From: Bacteroides pyogenes DSM 20611 = JCM 6294 | Lineage (GTDB): Bacteria > Bacteroidota > Bacteroidia > Bacteroidales > Bacteroidaceae | Direction: 5' to 3' | NCBI RefSeq assembly: GCF_000428105.1 | Contig: NZ_ATZH01000003.1 | Coordinates: forward strand, 1 to 64,000 | Length of the DNA: 64,000 nt | Shown: piece by piece, positions 19,001 through 27,372 of the stretch | Position numbering within the stretch: position 1 is the first letter of the stretch | Layout: every line of letters begins with the position of its first letter | Notes under the pieces: generated by a model | The model's database searches: none | Told to the model about the DNA's origin: nothing | Seen by the model: only the letters and a program-made list of their open reading frames with translations | Made by a program: the position numbers and the translations under genes

Positions 19001-19214
19001 GCAGGCCAGAGTGCTGGCGTTGCTTATTGCCAATCCACGTGTGAAGCGCACTGATGTTCCGGGTATATTGGGATTGTACGGAAACCTGAATCCTGTAATC
19101 AGCCGCTTGGTCAATAACAAAATTAAGGCGAATGAGCAGGAACTCAAGGAATACCTGAAAGAGGAATATCCGGCTGTGGGATTCGTTTATTATATATTGG
19201 GATTGATCGACTGA
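16041..19214 (+). CDS. Beta-propeller/TM/coiled-coil protein, likely envelope-spanning sensor
   Basis: A 1057-residue protein of unknown function. The start at 16041 gives a hydrophobic N-terminus ending VTASC (C21), which may be a lipobox or a signal peptide. Residues about 30-610 hold propeller-type repeats (IVWVGGETGALWRLRG, SVYVATSQGLYVLSP, SILFASTEQGVFLFD) like the ligand-sensing domain of Bacteroides hybrid two-component systems. One TM segment lies near 629-650 (ITAILVLGIIALAVGGYF), followed by basic residues and about 400 cytoplasmic helical, coiled-coil residues. The end (VLALLIANPRVKRTDVPGIL) could be a winged-helix-like DNA-binding segment. No kinase or phosphatase motif is seen. 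A role as one-component regulator is inferred. Confidence 0.6.
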   Translation: MRTNISYVIIFLVCVFVTASCEKVEKINTLGETEYCFDERLSSLSSGADSIVWVGGETGALWRLRGDERRVYDIGEDRIYKVVSEKNDSRKEICWIGVRNSGLQKWEMDEHGGRNLKTYFIPQKKNRYSPYDIALIRDSVYVATSQGLYVLSPKASPDSLRLLYPSQDVWDSLYNKSFVVNNLCPYKDSILFASTEQGVFLFDMVRHAGRVIHPGRFVDHVSVCNDTLFVLSDNTLFLNRTDGGLLKEIQLEFAPKLCYRAGGVYYLAGTDNLLLSDDLEKFVLIPLRRKIPAGCRNVVMPDPNKDFTLLLTERALWRVPHHLGIFNGDISVKAACMEADFLYYLTSGNELYRQRKGEFSASQICSFPKEKQIVWMDMSGNRLYYRNTRQEVKRLKVSGNLMENRLFHSPATVYRSKDKITASWLKKKKDGDELLLGVQDGLVIVGEDGEADTVSVFKDRYVTSFFAPRHSGLLYLSTLNDGIFYVSPDTAFKPVPGTEKNSFIRDLIATEGYRSALITLTNHHILSQNPDDTLRVRGYNRLLYANDTLFYALPEFGIRKFSISGGRICDKGKYYTDIRFNPAAAFVSNGWLCLGSDLGVLTIGIDREDIPRWVAFAPGSTFNLRFVVITAILVLGIIALAVGGYFRRRSSTKKQILRRVEALKARVDDLELLYDLSDQASREEVACLRAEIETIDPDAPERKKTYALITRLTNDIINRNREATLCLLKKLKEQAGWIAGTEAFDKPFMLAEAAEAEKSNNIERIKSAVTGNEQWMNLLTGLERESARYAEDMEGCLELEGVNKGLRNEFLLLKEKTAQMPLDKVNDEFLKLKRAYGHVFSGDALALILRYVEQMRCRLDEIAQPDKVSEGLGVRIDEALLCTRRDERIRLLRLLKQADDRLSLLEIKEEIAAGIGEYRHIREGIIAANERLVNKKFDKELEVEIASGAKEVVRRVDRLIMSMYEVLSVTDPVLLNDILRFSSYDHQQARVLALLIANPRVKRTDVPGILGLYGNLNPVISRLVNNKIKANEQELKEYLKEEYPAVGFVYYILGLID

Positions 19215-19364
19215 CGTTTGTTCCATTATGAACGGAGACAAACGATTCTTGCTTTCTTCCTGCCGCGCATCGGGTTATATTTGATTTCGCAAATTGCCCG
19301 ATGTTGCATCCGGCCGAACGGGTGAAATCAATAAACGCAACTTTTTTGCAGGAGTATTAATACA

Positions 19365-19372
19365 TACTTTTG
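19365..19372 (+). promoter_or_regulatory. Likely -7 element of the acid phosphatase gene
   Basis: TACTTTTG matches TAnnTTTG; a TTTG at 19345-19348 lies only 16 bases upstream, shorter than usual. The leader to the ATG at 19476 would be about 100 bases. Confidence 0.4.
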
Positions 19373-19475
19373 CTGCCGGTTCCGGTGAACGGGAAACCGT
19401 CCGGATGTGGGGCATCCGTATTGCCGGGGATAAACTAAAAACTAAACTATTTATTAACCGCAAAATTTGTTTATT

Positions 19476-20255
19476 ATGAAAGCAAAATTTTCGTTACTCG
19501 TACTCGTTTGTACTCTGTTTACAGTTAGCGTATTCGCGCAAGAAACCAAAATCAAGGACAAAAGGACTCATCCCGATTTGTACTTCCTCGAAATCTCCGA
19601 AGTGGCGAACAGCCTGAAACTTCTTCCTCCTCCTCCTGCTGCCAACAGTATTCTTTTTTTGAACGACAAAGCCCAATACGATTGGGGAAAATTGCTGAGA
19701 GACACTCCGCGCGGCGATCAGGCTGTGAGAGATGCCCGTGTAGGCGGGAACGGTGTGCCTATGGCTTTTTCTGAAGCTTTCGGCATAGAAATCAGCAAAG
19801 AAAAGACGCCCGAAATACATAAGCTCGTTATCAACATGAGAGAAGATGCCGGCGATTTGGCGACACGCCATGCCAAAGAACACTACATGCGTGTGCGTCC
19901 GTTCAGCTTCTTTAAAGAAAACACTTGCAATCCCGAACAGCAACAAGAACTTTCTACCAACGGTTCGTATCCTTCGGGACATACAGCTATCGGTTGGGCC
20001 ACCGCCCTTGTTCTGGCGGAAATCAATCCGGCGCGTCAGAATGAAATCCTCGAAAGGGGCTATGAGATGGGGCAAAGCAGAGTGATTTGCGGTTACCACT
20101 TCCAGAGCGATGTAGACGCAGCCCGTTTGGTGGCAAGTGCTGTAGTGGCACGTCTTCATGCCAACGAAGCCTTCATGAAGCAATTGGAAAAGGCGAAGAA
20201 AGAGTTTGCCCAACTGGAAAAAGCCGGTGCCGTGAAGCCGAGCGAGAATAATTGA
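19476..20255 (+). CDS. Class A acid phosphatase (PAP2 superfamily)
   Basis: A secreted or periplasmic phosphatase of 259 residues with a clear signal peptide ([21 protein letters not shown]). The PAP2 catalytic triad of motifs is complete: K-x6-R-P (KEHYMRVRP), PSGHTA, and SR-x5-H-x3-D ([12 protein letters not shown]). The mature length and the early Leu/Pro-rich helix (LKLLPPPPA) are typical of PhoN-type non-specific acid phosphatases, which release phosphate from nucleotides and phosphoesters. An intrinsic terminator follows. The downstream porin resembles phosphate-type porins, which fits a common theme of phosphate scavenging, although the two genes are separated by that terminator. Confidence 0.92.
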   Translation: MKAKFSLLVLVCTLFTVSVFAQETKIKDKRTHPDLYFLEISEVANSLKLLPPPPAANSILFLNDKAQYDWGKLLRDTPRGDQAVRDARVGGNGVPMAFSEAFGIEISKEKTPEIHKLVINMREDAGDLATRHAKEHYMRVRPFSFFKENTCNPEQQQELSTNGSYPSGHTAIGWATALVLAEINPARQNEILERGYEMGQSRVICGYHFQSDVDAARLVASAVVARLHANEAFMKQLEKAKKEFAQLEKAGAVKPSENN

Positions 20256-20280
20256 AACAAGATTTAAAAGCTGTTTCCAG

Positions 20281-20335
20281 AAACTGTTTCAGACTTTCCA
20301 GACAGCCTCGATGCAGAAAGTCGAAACAGTTTTTT
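20281..20335 (+). terminator. Intrinsic terminator after the acid phosphatase
   Basis: AAACTGTTTC-a-GACTTTC (20281-20298) pairs with GAAAGTC-GAAACAGTTT (20316-20332), one bulged base, followed by a run of T to 20335. It separates the phosphatase from the porin. Confidence 0.85.
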
Positions 20336-20366
20336 ACTATCAATCCCAAGAATAATTTTGATACTT

Positions 20367-21503
20367 ATGAATAGATTTGTGATGATAGGGCTTACGCTTG
20401 CTTTGGTATGTGGCAGTGTGAAGGCTCAGGATAAAATAGAGATAAAGCCGTCGGGGAGAATTCTGATGGATGCAGGGGTGTTCAGCACCGATAATGAAGA
20501 CTTGGTAAATGGTATGGCTATTCCCGACATGCGTGTGGGAGTGAAGGCAAGCTACGGAGCGTATAAAGCCAAAATAGATATAGGATATGCCTACGGGAAA
20601 GTGCGCATGAAGGATATTTTTGTAGAACGCCAGCTGGGGAAATATAATTTGGTACGTTTAGGCTACTTTGTTCACCAATACGGCTTGCAGAGTTCCACCA
20701 GTTCGTCAATGAAAATCTCGATGGAAGAACCGGCAAGTAATGAAGCCTTCTTCAATTCGCGTCTTATCGGTGCTATGTTTGTGCACAGCAAAGGCGATTT
20801 CTTCGGAACAATGAGCTTTCATGTCGAAGGCGAGGCGATGAAGAAAACCACCAATGAGAGTGGAAAGCAAGGTTACGGTATGATGTCGCGTCTGGTTTAC
20901 CGTCCTTTACGCCAAGACGGAAGTATCTTTCAGGTAGGTCTTTCGGGAGCGTTCGAGACTCCGCGTTACAACGACGACGAGGCATTGAACCACGAAAGTT
21001 TCGTGCTGAAGTCTAAGTTCCCGACAAGAATTGCGAAAGTCACCGCACAGGAAGCGAAGATATCCGATGCCGACTGGCTATATAAGTTTACACCGGAAGT
21101 ATGTGCCGCTTACGGAAGACTCGGCTTGGAAGCGCAGTACTTCTATGTGAATGTGCAGCGTAAGAACGAACAGCGGGATTTTAAAGCCAGCGGAGCGTAT
21201 GCCATGTTGAGAGGACTTTTGATTGGGAAAAACTATAAGTATTCGGAGAGTGACAGCGGAATTTCCACTCCGGCTCCGGGTTCGTTGGAATGCGTGCTCG
21301 GGTATAACTATACCGACTTGTCCGATCACAAGGCAGAAATATTCGGCGGGCGTCAGAATGATGCTTCGCTCACTCTGAACTATTACATCAATAAGTACAT
21401 GATCTGGAGGCTCAGGTATTCTTATACTCATGTTTCGGACAGAGCCGGGTTTGCCAACCAATCGGTGAATACATTTCAGACTCGTTTCCAGATATTGTTC
21501 TGA
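20367..21503 (+). CDS. OprP/OprO-like outer membrane porin
   Basis: A 378-residue outer membrane beta-barrel with signal peptide (ending VCGSVKA-QDK). Alternating aromatic/polar strands run through the whole protein, for example AKIDIGYAYGKVRMKDIFVERQL and LRYSYTHVSD, and the chain ends with an aromatic residue (FQILF) as barrel proteins do. The pattern IKPSGRILMDAGVF near the start and R-LGYFVHQYGLQ near residue 100 resemble the phosphate-selective porin O/P family. Selectivity cannot be read from sequence. A TAATTTTG at 20353-20360 lies so close to the ATG that it is uncertain as a promoter. Confidence 0.78.
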   Translation: MNRFVMIGLTLALVCGSVKAQDKIEIKPSGRILMDAGVFSTDNEDLVNGMAIPDMRVGVKASYGAYKAKIDIGYAYGKVRMKDIFVERQLGKYNLVRLGYFVHQYGLQSSTSSSMKISMEEPASNEAFFNSRLIGAMFVHSKGDFFGTMSFHVEGEAMKKTTNESGKQGYGMMSRLVYRPLRQDGSIFQVGLSGAFETPRYNDDEALNHESFVLKSKFPTRIAKVTAQEAKISDADWLYKFTPEVCAAYGRLGLEAQYFYVNVQRKNEQRDFKASGAYAMLRGLLIGKNYKYSESDSGISTPAPGSLECVLGYNYTDLSDHKAEIFGGRQNDASLTLNYYINKYMIWRLRYSYTHVSDRAGFANQSVNTFQTRFQILF

Positions 21504-21594
21504 TCGCCTCGTCCCGCTATCGTGCTGAAGCGAATTGGTGGTTTCGGAATGGAAAGCTGAGTTGGTCTTATTATAATATAAGTTGAAACATGGC

Positions 21595-21652
21595 GATCCC
21601 CTTGTTTTAATCTTGAACCGTAACGGTGCAAGACTAAAACAGGGGGATTTTA
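21595..21652 (+). terminator. Intrinsic terminator after the porin gene
   Basis: A 20-base arm from 21595 (GATCCCCTTGTTTTAATCTTG) pairs, with few mismatches, with 21629-21648 (CAAGACTAAAACAGGGGGAT), followed by TTTTATTT. Confidence 0.8.
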
Positions 21653-21891
21653 TTTAAAAGAGCCTTTTGTTTTCCATGCTATACGGTGGCAATACATCAA
21701 ATTGCTCTTCGCTTCTATCTTAAAGAGTTCCTCTCCTCCTGCCTTAAAAACATTCGTGTTTAGAAAGATCTTTTGTAATGAATGTACCGGTTTGGCAAAT
21801 TGGCAGGTTACTGCGCGGCATAAGCATAAGAGGGTATGCGTGTGCTTTAAAACCATCATTTTTAGGTATTTTATATCCGGACGGAACGGCA

Positions 21892-21899
21892 TAACTTTG
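21892..21899 (+). promoter_or_regulatory. Likely -7 element of the TetR gene
   Basis: TAACTTTG matches TAnnTTTG. Transcription would begin near 21904, which makes the ATG at 21930 a better start than the GTG at 21903. Confidence 0.45.
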
Positions 21900-21929
21900 T
21901 GAGTGGATAAGAAACCGGAGTTTACGCTC

Positions 21930-22544
21930 ATGCAAGTGATAAAGGAAAATACGAAAAATGCGATTCTTGAAACGGCGAAAGGAGAGTTCATTGCCTGCGG
22001 TTTCAAGGCGGCTTCCATGCGTAGCATTGCCCGGAAAGCAGATGTGAACCTGAGCAATATATACACCTACTTCCACAGTAAGGACGACATATTCCGTGCG
22101 ATGGTAGAACCGTTCATTTGCAGCCTTAACTCCTTTTTGAAGAAGCATCATAGCGGCGAGTATGTTTCTCTGGATGTCTTTGTGTCGGGAGACTACCAGC
22201 ACCATGTCATTGCTTCGATGATGAGGCTCGTCAGGCAATACAGGGATGTTATCTTTCTGTTGCTTTTCCGCGCAGGAGGCTCTTCGTTCGAGAACTTCAG
22301 GGAGGAAATCGTTGAAGAGAATATTTGCATAGGTGTGGAATATATGCAACTTATGAAAGAGAAGTACCCGCATCTCAATATCGAGGTTTCGGAACTCTTT
22401 GTCCGGATAACCGGAAGGTGGTGGGTGAGCGTGCTCGAAGAAATAGCACGGCACAATGATTTGAGTGATGATGACGCCGAACAGTTTATAGCCGACTATG
22501 TAAAGTTTGGTACTGCCGGCTGGGAAAAGTTGTTGGATGCATAG
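21930..22544 (+). CDS. TetR/AcrR-family transcriptional regulator
   Basis: A 204-residue cytoplasmic regulator. The N-terminal domain has the TetR helix-turn-helix: ILETAKGEFIACGFKAASMRSIARKADVNLSNIYTYF, then HSKDDIF. The C-terminal ligand-binding domain (about 60-204) is helical and family-specific. It lies 220 bases upstream of an MMPL transporter, separated by a strong terminator, and probably controls that transporter block. The ATG at 21930 is preferred to a GTG at 21903 because the latter sits at the expected transcription start. The inducer is unknown; hydrophobic compounds would fit an RND partner. Confidence 0.88.
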   Translation: MQVIKENTKNAILETAKGEFIACGFKAASMRSIARKADVNLSNIYTYFHSKDDIFRAMVEPFICSLNSFLKKHHSGEYVSLDVFVSGDYQHHVIASMMRLVRQYRDVIFLLLFRAGGSSFENFREEIVEENICIGVEYMQLMKEKYPHLNIEVSELFVRITGRWWVSVLEEIARHNDLSDDDAEQFIADYVKFGTAGWEKLLDA

Positions 22545-22636
22545 AATGAAAAAAGAAAAAATATTGGCAAGTCATAATTAAGCATAGTGTAATGATTCAT
22601 AAATTCTTTATAATAAGAGGTAGACTCTCTTGTTTG

Positions 22637-22674
22637 AAAGCGAGTCCGGCTGGGAAGCCGGGCTCGCTTTTTTT
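22637..22674 (+). terminator. Intrinsic terminator after the TetR gene
   Basis: A 15-base stem (AAAGCGAGTCCGGCT with AGCCGGGCTCGCTTT, one G-T pair) and a four-base loop, followed by seven T. It separates the regulator from the MMPL gene. Confidence 0.9.
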
Positions 22675-22764
22675 AGAACGTTTCGGTTTTTTGTTCGTTT
22701 TTGCCGTGGTTATGCCATGCGTGCTTTGCGCAGTTACTAACTTAATATATACCTTCTTTTTTAT

Positions 22765-25110
22765 ATGAATATCGAGAAAATAAATGTATGGTTCGCCCGT
22801 TTGGGCGAACGGATTGTACAGAGGCGCCGCTTGGTTCTTGCAGCTTTTGTACTCTTATTCGCTGTGGGTTTCTACGGCATACGGTTTATGAATATCAACA
22901 ACTCGTGGGACAGCTACTTCCTTGAAGACGATCCCATGCTGGTGAAGACGGAAGAATTCAAGGAAGTATTCGGCAACGATTATTTCGTGGCGGTACTTAC
23001 GTCGTGCGACAACACCTTTACTAAAAAGAACCTGGAGCTTATCCGCAAGCTGTCTGATGAAATGCTCGACAGTATTTCGTATGCCGATAAGATAACGTCC
23101 ATCACCGACCTTGAGTTTCTGATGGCTACCTCTGACGGAGTGGCTATCGAGCAGATAGTGCCTGACGAGATCCCTTCGGACAAAGCCGGCTTGGACGAGA
23201 TTCGCCGGAAGGCTTATATGAAACCTTACATTGCTGAGCGTCTGGTGTCGGCGGACGGTAAATTGAGCTGGATACTCCTGAAACTCCGTCCCTTCCCCAA
23301 TGAGAAGCTCCGGAATACAGGGAAAGGAGCTGTTCCGCCCGATGTGCAGACGGGGGAGGAATTGCACCGCATCATTACAAAACCCGAATACGCTCCGCTT
23401 CATCTGCGTGGAGCGGGGATGCCTTATACCACCGAGCGTAAAATGAAGTGGGTGGGAAAAGAGTTGCCCCGTGTGATGGGGCTTGCCTCCTTGTTGGCCA
23501 TCATTGTGCTTCTGTTTGCCACCCGATCGGTGCGTGGCGTTGTGGTTCCTCTCGTCACGGCCGTAAGCTCCATTGTCATCGTATACGGAGCTATGGGTTA
23601 CCTCCGCTATCCTATCGATAGCAGCATGATGCTCATTCCTATGCTTCTGGCTTTTGCCGTGGCTGTTGCTTACAACATACACGTGCATACTTATTTCCGG
23701 CGGCAGTTCCTGTTGCACGGCCGGCGCCGGAAAGCAGTTGTGGAAACGGTGGGAGAGATGGGATACCCGATACTATTCAGTGCTTTGACCACTTTTGCGG
23801 CTTTGCTCTCTTTTCTGGTTGTCCCGGTAGTTCCCTTGCATTTTGTAGGCATTACCACTTCTTCGAGCGTTATGCTCACGTTTGTCATTACTCTTACGGT
23901 AATGCCCATCATGCTTAGTTTCGGGAAAGACAGAGAACCGCATCCGCAGGTACGGGAGACGGGAGGCGGATGGCTCGACCGGAAACTTGTCGCGCTCGGC
24001 TCCGCAGTCTTGAACCACGCCAAGTGTGTGCTGTGGGTATCGGCTTTCATCACCGCCTTTTTAATCTATCAGTTTACCAAGTTGGAGACCACCTTCGATG
24101 TGGAGAAAACAATGGGGAGAAAGATTGAATACGTGCGCAAATTGCTTGAGATAGGAGAGAGCGAACTGGGGGCTATCTACGCGTATGACGTGATGATAGA
24201 CCTGCCCGGAGACGGAGACGCGAAAACTCCGGAGAATCTGATGAAACTCGATTCTCTTGCAAGCCATGCCGCCCGGTATCCGTTGACCAAGCGCACCACT
24301 TCCGTAATCAATATACTGAAAGACCTCCATTGTACGCTCAATGAAGGGAAAGAAGCTTACTATACGCTTCCCCGTAAGGCGGATGAAGTGGCTCAACTCC
24401 TGCTGTTGTACGAGAATGCCGGCGGGAGCGAAGCGGAATACTGGATGGATTACGAATACCGGCGTTTGCGATTGATGGTGGAAATCAGTACGTACGATTC
24501 GGGAGAGGCAGAGCGTAATATCAAAGACGTCACGGCTTTTGCCCAAAAACTATTTCCGGGAGCTTCGGTATCGGCTGTGGGCAATTTGCCGCAGTTCACC
24601 ACCATGATGCAATACGTAGCCCGCGGACAGATATGGTCGTTCGCTCTTGCCTTACTGGTGATAGGTGTGATGATGATGGCGGTGTTCGGGAGCGTACGTA
24701 TCGGATTGATCGGATTGATACCCAATATCATGCCTGCCATAGTGGTGGGAGGGCTGATGGGGTGGCTGGGCTATCCGCTGGATATGATGACAGCCACTAT
24801 CATGCCTATGATTTTAGGATTGGCAGTGGACGACACGATTCATTTTATCAATCACGGACATTTGGAGTTCGATCGCCAACAGAATTACCGTAAGGCGATT
24901 CTCCGGACTTTTTGTGTGGTAGGAACTCCTATTGTGCTTACGAGCCTTGTCATGTCTTTCAATTTCGCTATGTACGGAACTTCCGACAGCCTGTCGTTTT
25001 TCCACATGGGTATTTTGTCTGTTGCCGGAATTCTGGCCGCTTTGCTGGCAGACCTCTGTATCACTCCGGTACTGTTCCAATCCTGTCAGATATTCGGAAA
25101 AGAAAAATAA
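22765..25110 (+). CDS. MMPL/RND-family transporter
   Basis: A 781-residue inner membrane protein with the duplicated RND layout: one TM, a periplasmic loop (about 45-230), a five-TM sterol-sensing-like bundle, then a repeat of the same. It resembles the small HAE3/MMPL group that moves lipids or hydrophobic compounds without a classic adaptor. The proton-relay aspartates are present only in the second half (GLAVDDTIHFINH); the matching part of the first half reads AVAVAYNIHVH. The next genes encode a LolA-like carrier and an outer membrane protein, so a lipid-handling path across the envelope is likely. Substrate unknown. Confidence 0.85.
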   Translation: MNIEKINVWFARLGERIVQRRRLVLAAFVLLFAVGFYGIRFMNINNSWDSYFLEDDPMLVKTEEFKEVFGNDYFVAVLTSCDNTFTKKNLELIRKLSDEMLDSISYADKITSITDLEFLMATSDGVAIEQIVPDEIPSDKAGLDEIRRKAYMKPYIAERLVSADGKLSWILLKLRPFPNEKLRNTGKGAVPPDVQTGEELHRIITKPEYAPLHLRGAGMPYTTERKMKWVGKELPRVMGLASLLAIIVLLFATRSVRGVVVPLVTAVSSIVIVYGAMGYLRYPIDSSMMLIPMLLAFAVAVAYNIHVHTYFRRQFLLHGRRRKAVVETVGEMGYPILFSALTTFAALLSFLVVPVVPLHFVGITTSSSVMLTFVITLTVMPIMLSFGKDREPHPQVRETGGGWLDRKLVALGSAVLNHAKCVLWVSAFITAFLIYQFTKLETTFDVEKTMGRKIEYVRKLLEIGESELGAIYAYDVMIDLPGDGDAKTPENLMKLDSLASHAARYPLTKRTTSVINILKDLHCTLNEGKEAYYTLPRKADEVAQLLLLYENAGGSEAEYWMDYEYRRLRLMVEISTYDSGEAERNIKDVTAFAQKLFPGASVSAVGNLPQFTTMMQYVARGQIWSFALALLVIGVMMMAVFGSVRIGLIGLIPNIMPAIVVGGLMGWLGYPLDMMTATIMPMILGLAVDDTIHFINHGHLEFDRQQNYRKAILRTFCVVGTPIVLTSLVMSFNFAMYGTSDSLSFFHMGILSVAGILAALLADLCITPVLFQSCQIFGKEK

Positions 25111-25234
25111 CGGAATGTATTATTTGAAGTCGGCTGATGCATGCCATACGTGGCAAAGACCGGATGTGTCGGGAATGGCGGATATCGCCCGAAAATACAG
25201 TTTGAATATTAATTTATTTAGAATCTCATAAAAG

Positions 25235-26029
25235 ATGAAAACAAAACATTGGATAGCTGTCCTTGCCCTGAGTGCGACAGGGGCGGCGAGATTGAATGCC
25301 CAGACTCTTACGGGCAGGGAGATTGCACAACGCGTCAAAGACCGTCCCGACGGCGATACGCGCCGGTTGGAGATCATTATGAAGCTTATCAATAAGCGGG
25401 GCAGCTTGCGCGAGCGCCGGCTTGTTTCTTACTCTTTCGATACGGGTAAAGGCAAAAAAGACCGTAAAACGCTTATGTTCTTCCTTTATCCGGGCGATGT
25501 GAAAGGAACAGGCTTTCTCACCTGGGACTATGATGAGATAGGGAAAGAGGACGACAAATGGCTTTATCTGCCTGCGATGAAGAAAACACGGCGTATCAGC
25601 GGCACGTCTGCAAAGAAAGATTACTTCATGGGCAGCGATTTCACGTACGACGACATGGGTAGCCGGAATGTGGACGAAGATACGCATAAGCTGCTTGGTG
25701 AAGAAACGGTAGGCGGGCACAAGTGCTGGAAGCTCGAGTCTGTGCCGAAGGATAGCCGCGATATCTTCTCGCGCAAGGTGGCATGGGTGAGGCAGGACTG
25801 CTACATCGGCTGTCGTGTGGAGTATTACGACAAAATGGATAAATTGCACCGATTGCTTCTGATTTCAGATGTGCGCAAGGTGGATGGCTTCTGGATGGCA
25901 GGCAAGCTTGAGATGGAGAATGTGCAGACGGGGCATAAGACTCTGCTTGAAATCAAAGATCCGAAATACGATATACCGATGGATGAGGCCAAGTTTAGTG
26001 TGACCACGCTTGAAACGGGTAAATTTTGA
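25235..26029 (+). CDS. LolA-like outer membrane lipoprotein-sorting family protein
   Basis: A 264-residue exported protein with signal peptide (ending ARLNA-QTL). It belongs to the COG2834-type LolA-like family that accompanies MMPL transporters: after the early helix ([15 protein letters not shown]) come long beta strands with the typical [19 protein letters not shown] and [16 protein letters not shown], then [12 protein letters not shown]. The half-barrel fold binds acyl chains. It lies 124 bases after the MMPL gene and six bases before the next gene, in one operon. It probably takes a lipid or lipidated cargo from the MMPL protein; this is inferred. Confidence 0.85.
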   Translation: MKTKHWIAVLALSATGAARLNAQTLTGREIAQRVKDRPDGDTRRLEIIMKLINKRGSLRERRLVSYSFDTGKGKKDRKTLMFFLYPGDVKGTGFLTWDYDEIGKEDDKWLYLPAMKKTRRISGTSAKKDYFMGSDFTYDDMGSRNVDEDTHKLLGEETVGGHKCWKLESVPKDSRDIFSRKVAWVRQDCYIGCRVEYYDKMDKLHRLLLISDVRKVDGFWMAGKLEMENVQTGHKTLLEIKDPKYDIPMDEAKFSVTTLETGKF

Positions 26030-26035
26030 TGCGTT

Positions 26036-27289
26036 ATGCGAAGAAAAAATCGAATAAAGAGTCTTTTTTGTCTGCTGGGATGCGGAGGCTTGCTGACTGT
26101 AAATGGACAGGAGACGGGTGAAGGCAGTTGGAAGATAAAGGGTTTTGCCGAGACCTACCATGCGCTTCGTATAGAGTCTCCTAACGATTGGATGAGCTCG
26201 CGAACCCGCTTTCGTGGCGAGGTGACGCATGATATGGGGCGCTCCTCGCTGTTCGTTTCTTTCAATGCTGTATACCATGCCTTGTTGAAAGACCGGACGG
26301 GCTTCGAACTTCGTGAAGCTTATCTCGACTATCGCGCAAAGCATTGGGGGGTACGTGCCGGCAGACAGCTTGTCATCTGGGGATCGGCAGACGGAGTACG
26401 TATTACCGACCTTGTCTCGCCGATGGACATGACCGAGTTTCTGACACGCGACTATGACGATATACGGATGCCCGTCAACGCACTCCGCTTCTTCCGGTTC
26501 AACGATAAAGTGAAGTTGGAAGCCGTATTGGTTCCGGTAGTCGAAGGTTTCCGCTTGCCTGTCGGAGCGCAGAATCCCTGGTCTGTGTTGCCGAAGAATC
26601 TTCCGCTCCCGGTGATATGGGACGGAGCGCACAATCATCCTGCCTTCAAACTGTCGAATGTGGAATATGGCGGACGCCTGAGTGTGACGTTGCCGGGAAT
26701 CGACTTCTCCATTGCCGCACTGCATACGTGGAACAAAATGCCGGTATTGGATTACCGGACTGAAGCGGACGGTGTGCGCATTACACCGCAATACTACCGT
26801 ATGGGATTCGTCGGGGGCGACTTCTCCAAACCGCTGGGACAGTTTGTGCTGCGGGGAGAGATAGCCTGCAACATCGGAAAGCATTTCGGCTATATGCCCT
26901 CAGCGGCTGCAACGCCCCAGAAAGGTTTCAACACCCTCAACTGGCTGGCGGGAGTCGATTGGTATGCGCCGCATGAGTGGACGGTAATGGCGCAATTCTC
27001 TGCCGAGCATATTTTCGGTTACCTGCCCTGCATAGCCCAGTCTGCATACCACTCGTTGCTCACCGTGAACATATCGAAGAAGCTGCTGAACAGCTCCTTG
27101 ACCCTTTCCGATTTCACTTATTTCGACATCCGCCACCGTGGATGGCTCAACCGTTTTGCTGCGAATTATGCCGTCAATGATCAGGTGTGTTTTGCTGCAG
27201 GATGCGACTGGCTCGGAGGTAAAGAAGGCATGTTCGGCATATACAGGCGAAATTCGGAAATATGGATGAAAGCTAAGTATAGCTTCTGA
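26036..27289 (+). CDS. DUF1302-like outer membrane protein
   Basis: A 417-residue exported protein with signal peptide (ending LTVNG-QET) and beta-barrel features to the final aromatic residue (MKAKYSF). The region GRQLVIWGSADGVRITDLVSPMDMTEF matches the WG-and-proline pattern of DUF1302/alginate-export-type barrels. It starts six bases after the LolA-like gene and is translated with it. In the MMPL/LolA-like/DUF1302 arrangement the barrel is the expected outer membrane end of the route. The family name is by motif only. Confidence 0.7.
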   Translation: MRRKNRIKSLFCLLGCGGLLTVNGQETGEGSWKIKGFAETYHALRIESPNDWMSSRTRFRGEVTHDMGRSSLFVSFNAVYHALLKDRTGFELREAYLDYRAKHWGVRAGRQLVIWGSADGVRITDLVSPMDMTEFLTRDYDDIRMPVNALRFFRFNDKVKLEAVLVPVVEGFRLPVGAQNPWSVLPKNLPLPVIWDGAHNHPAFKLSNVEYGGRLSVTLPGIDFSIAALHTWNKMPVLDYRTEADGVRITPQYYRMGFVGGDFSKPLGQFVLRGEIACNIGKHFGYMPSAAATPQKGFNTLNWLAGVDWYAPHEWTVMAQFSAEHIFGYLPCIAQSAYHSLLTVNISKKLLNSSLTLSDFTYFDIRHRGWLNRFAANYAVNDQVCFAAGCDWLGGKEGMFGIYRRNSEIWMKAKYSF

Positions 27290-27372
27290 GAGGCATCCGT
27301 AAACAAACGGGAAAAAAGAAAGGAGAGATACATTCCCATTGTTAAACTTTAATTTTTTTAAACAGGCTCTAA

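Noticed and set aside
22855-23718. Long minus-strand frame inside the MMPL gene
   Set aside because: His/Arg-rich shadow of the transporter with no motif or start signal.
25115-25231. A 38-codon frame between the MMPL and LolA-like genes
   Set aside because: It fits the gap exactly and ends four bases before the next ATG, but has no recognisable domain or convincing ribosome site; it may be chance.
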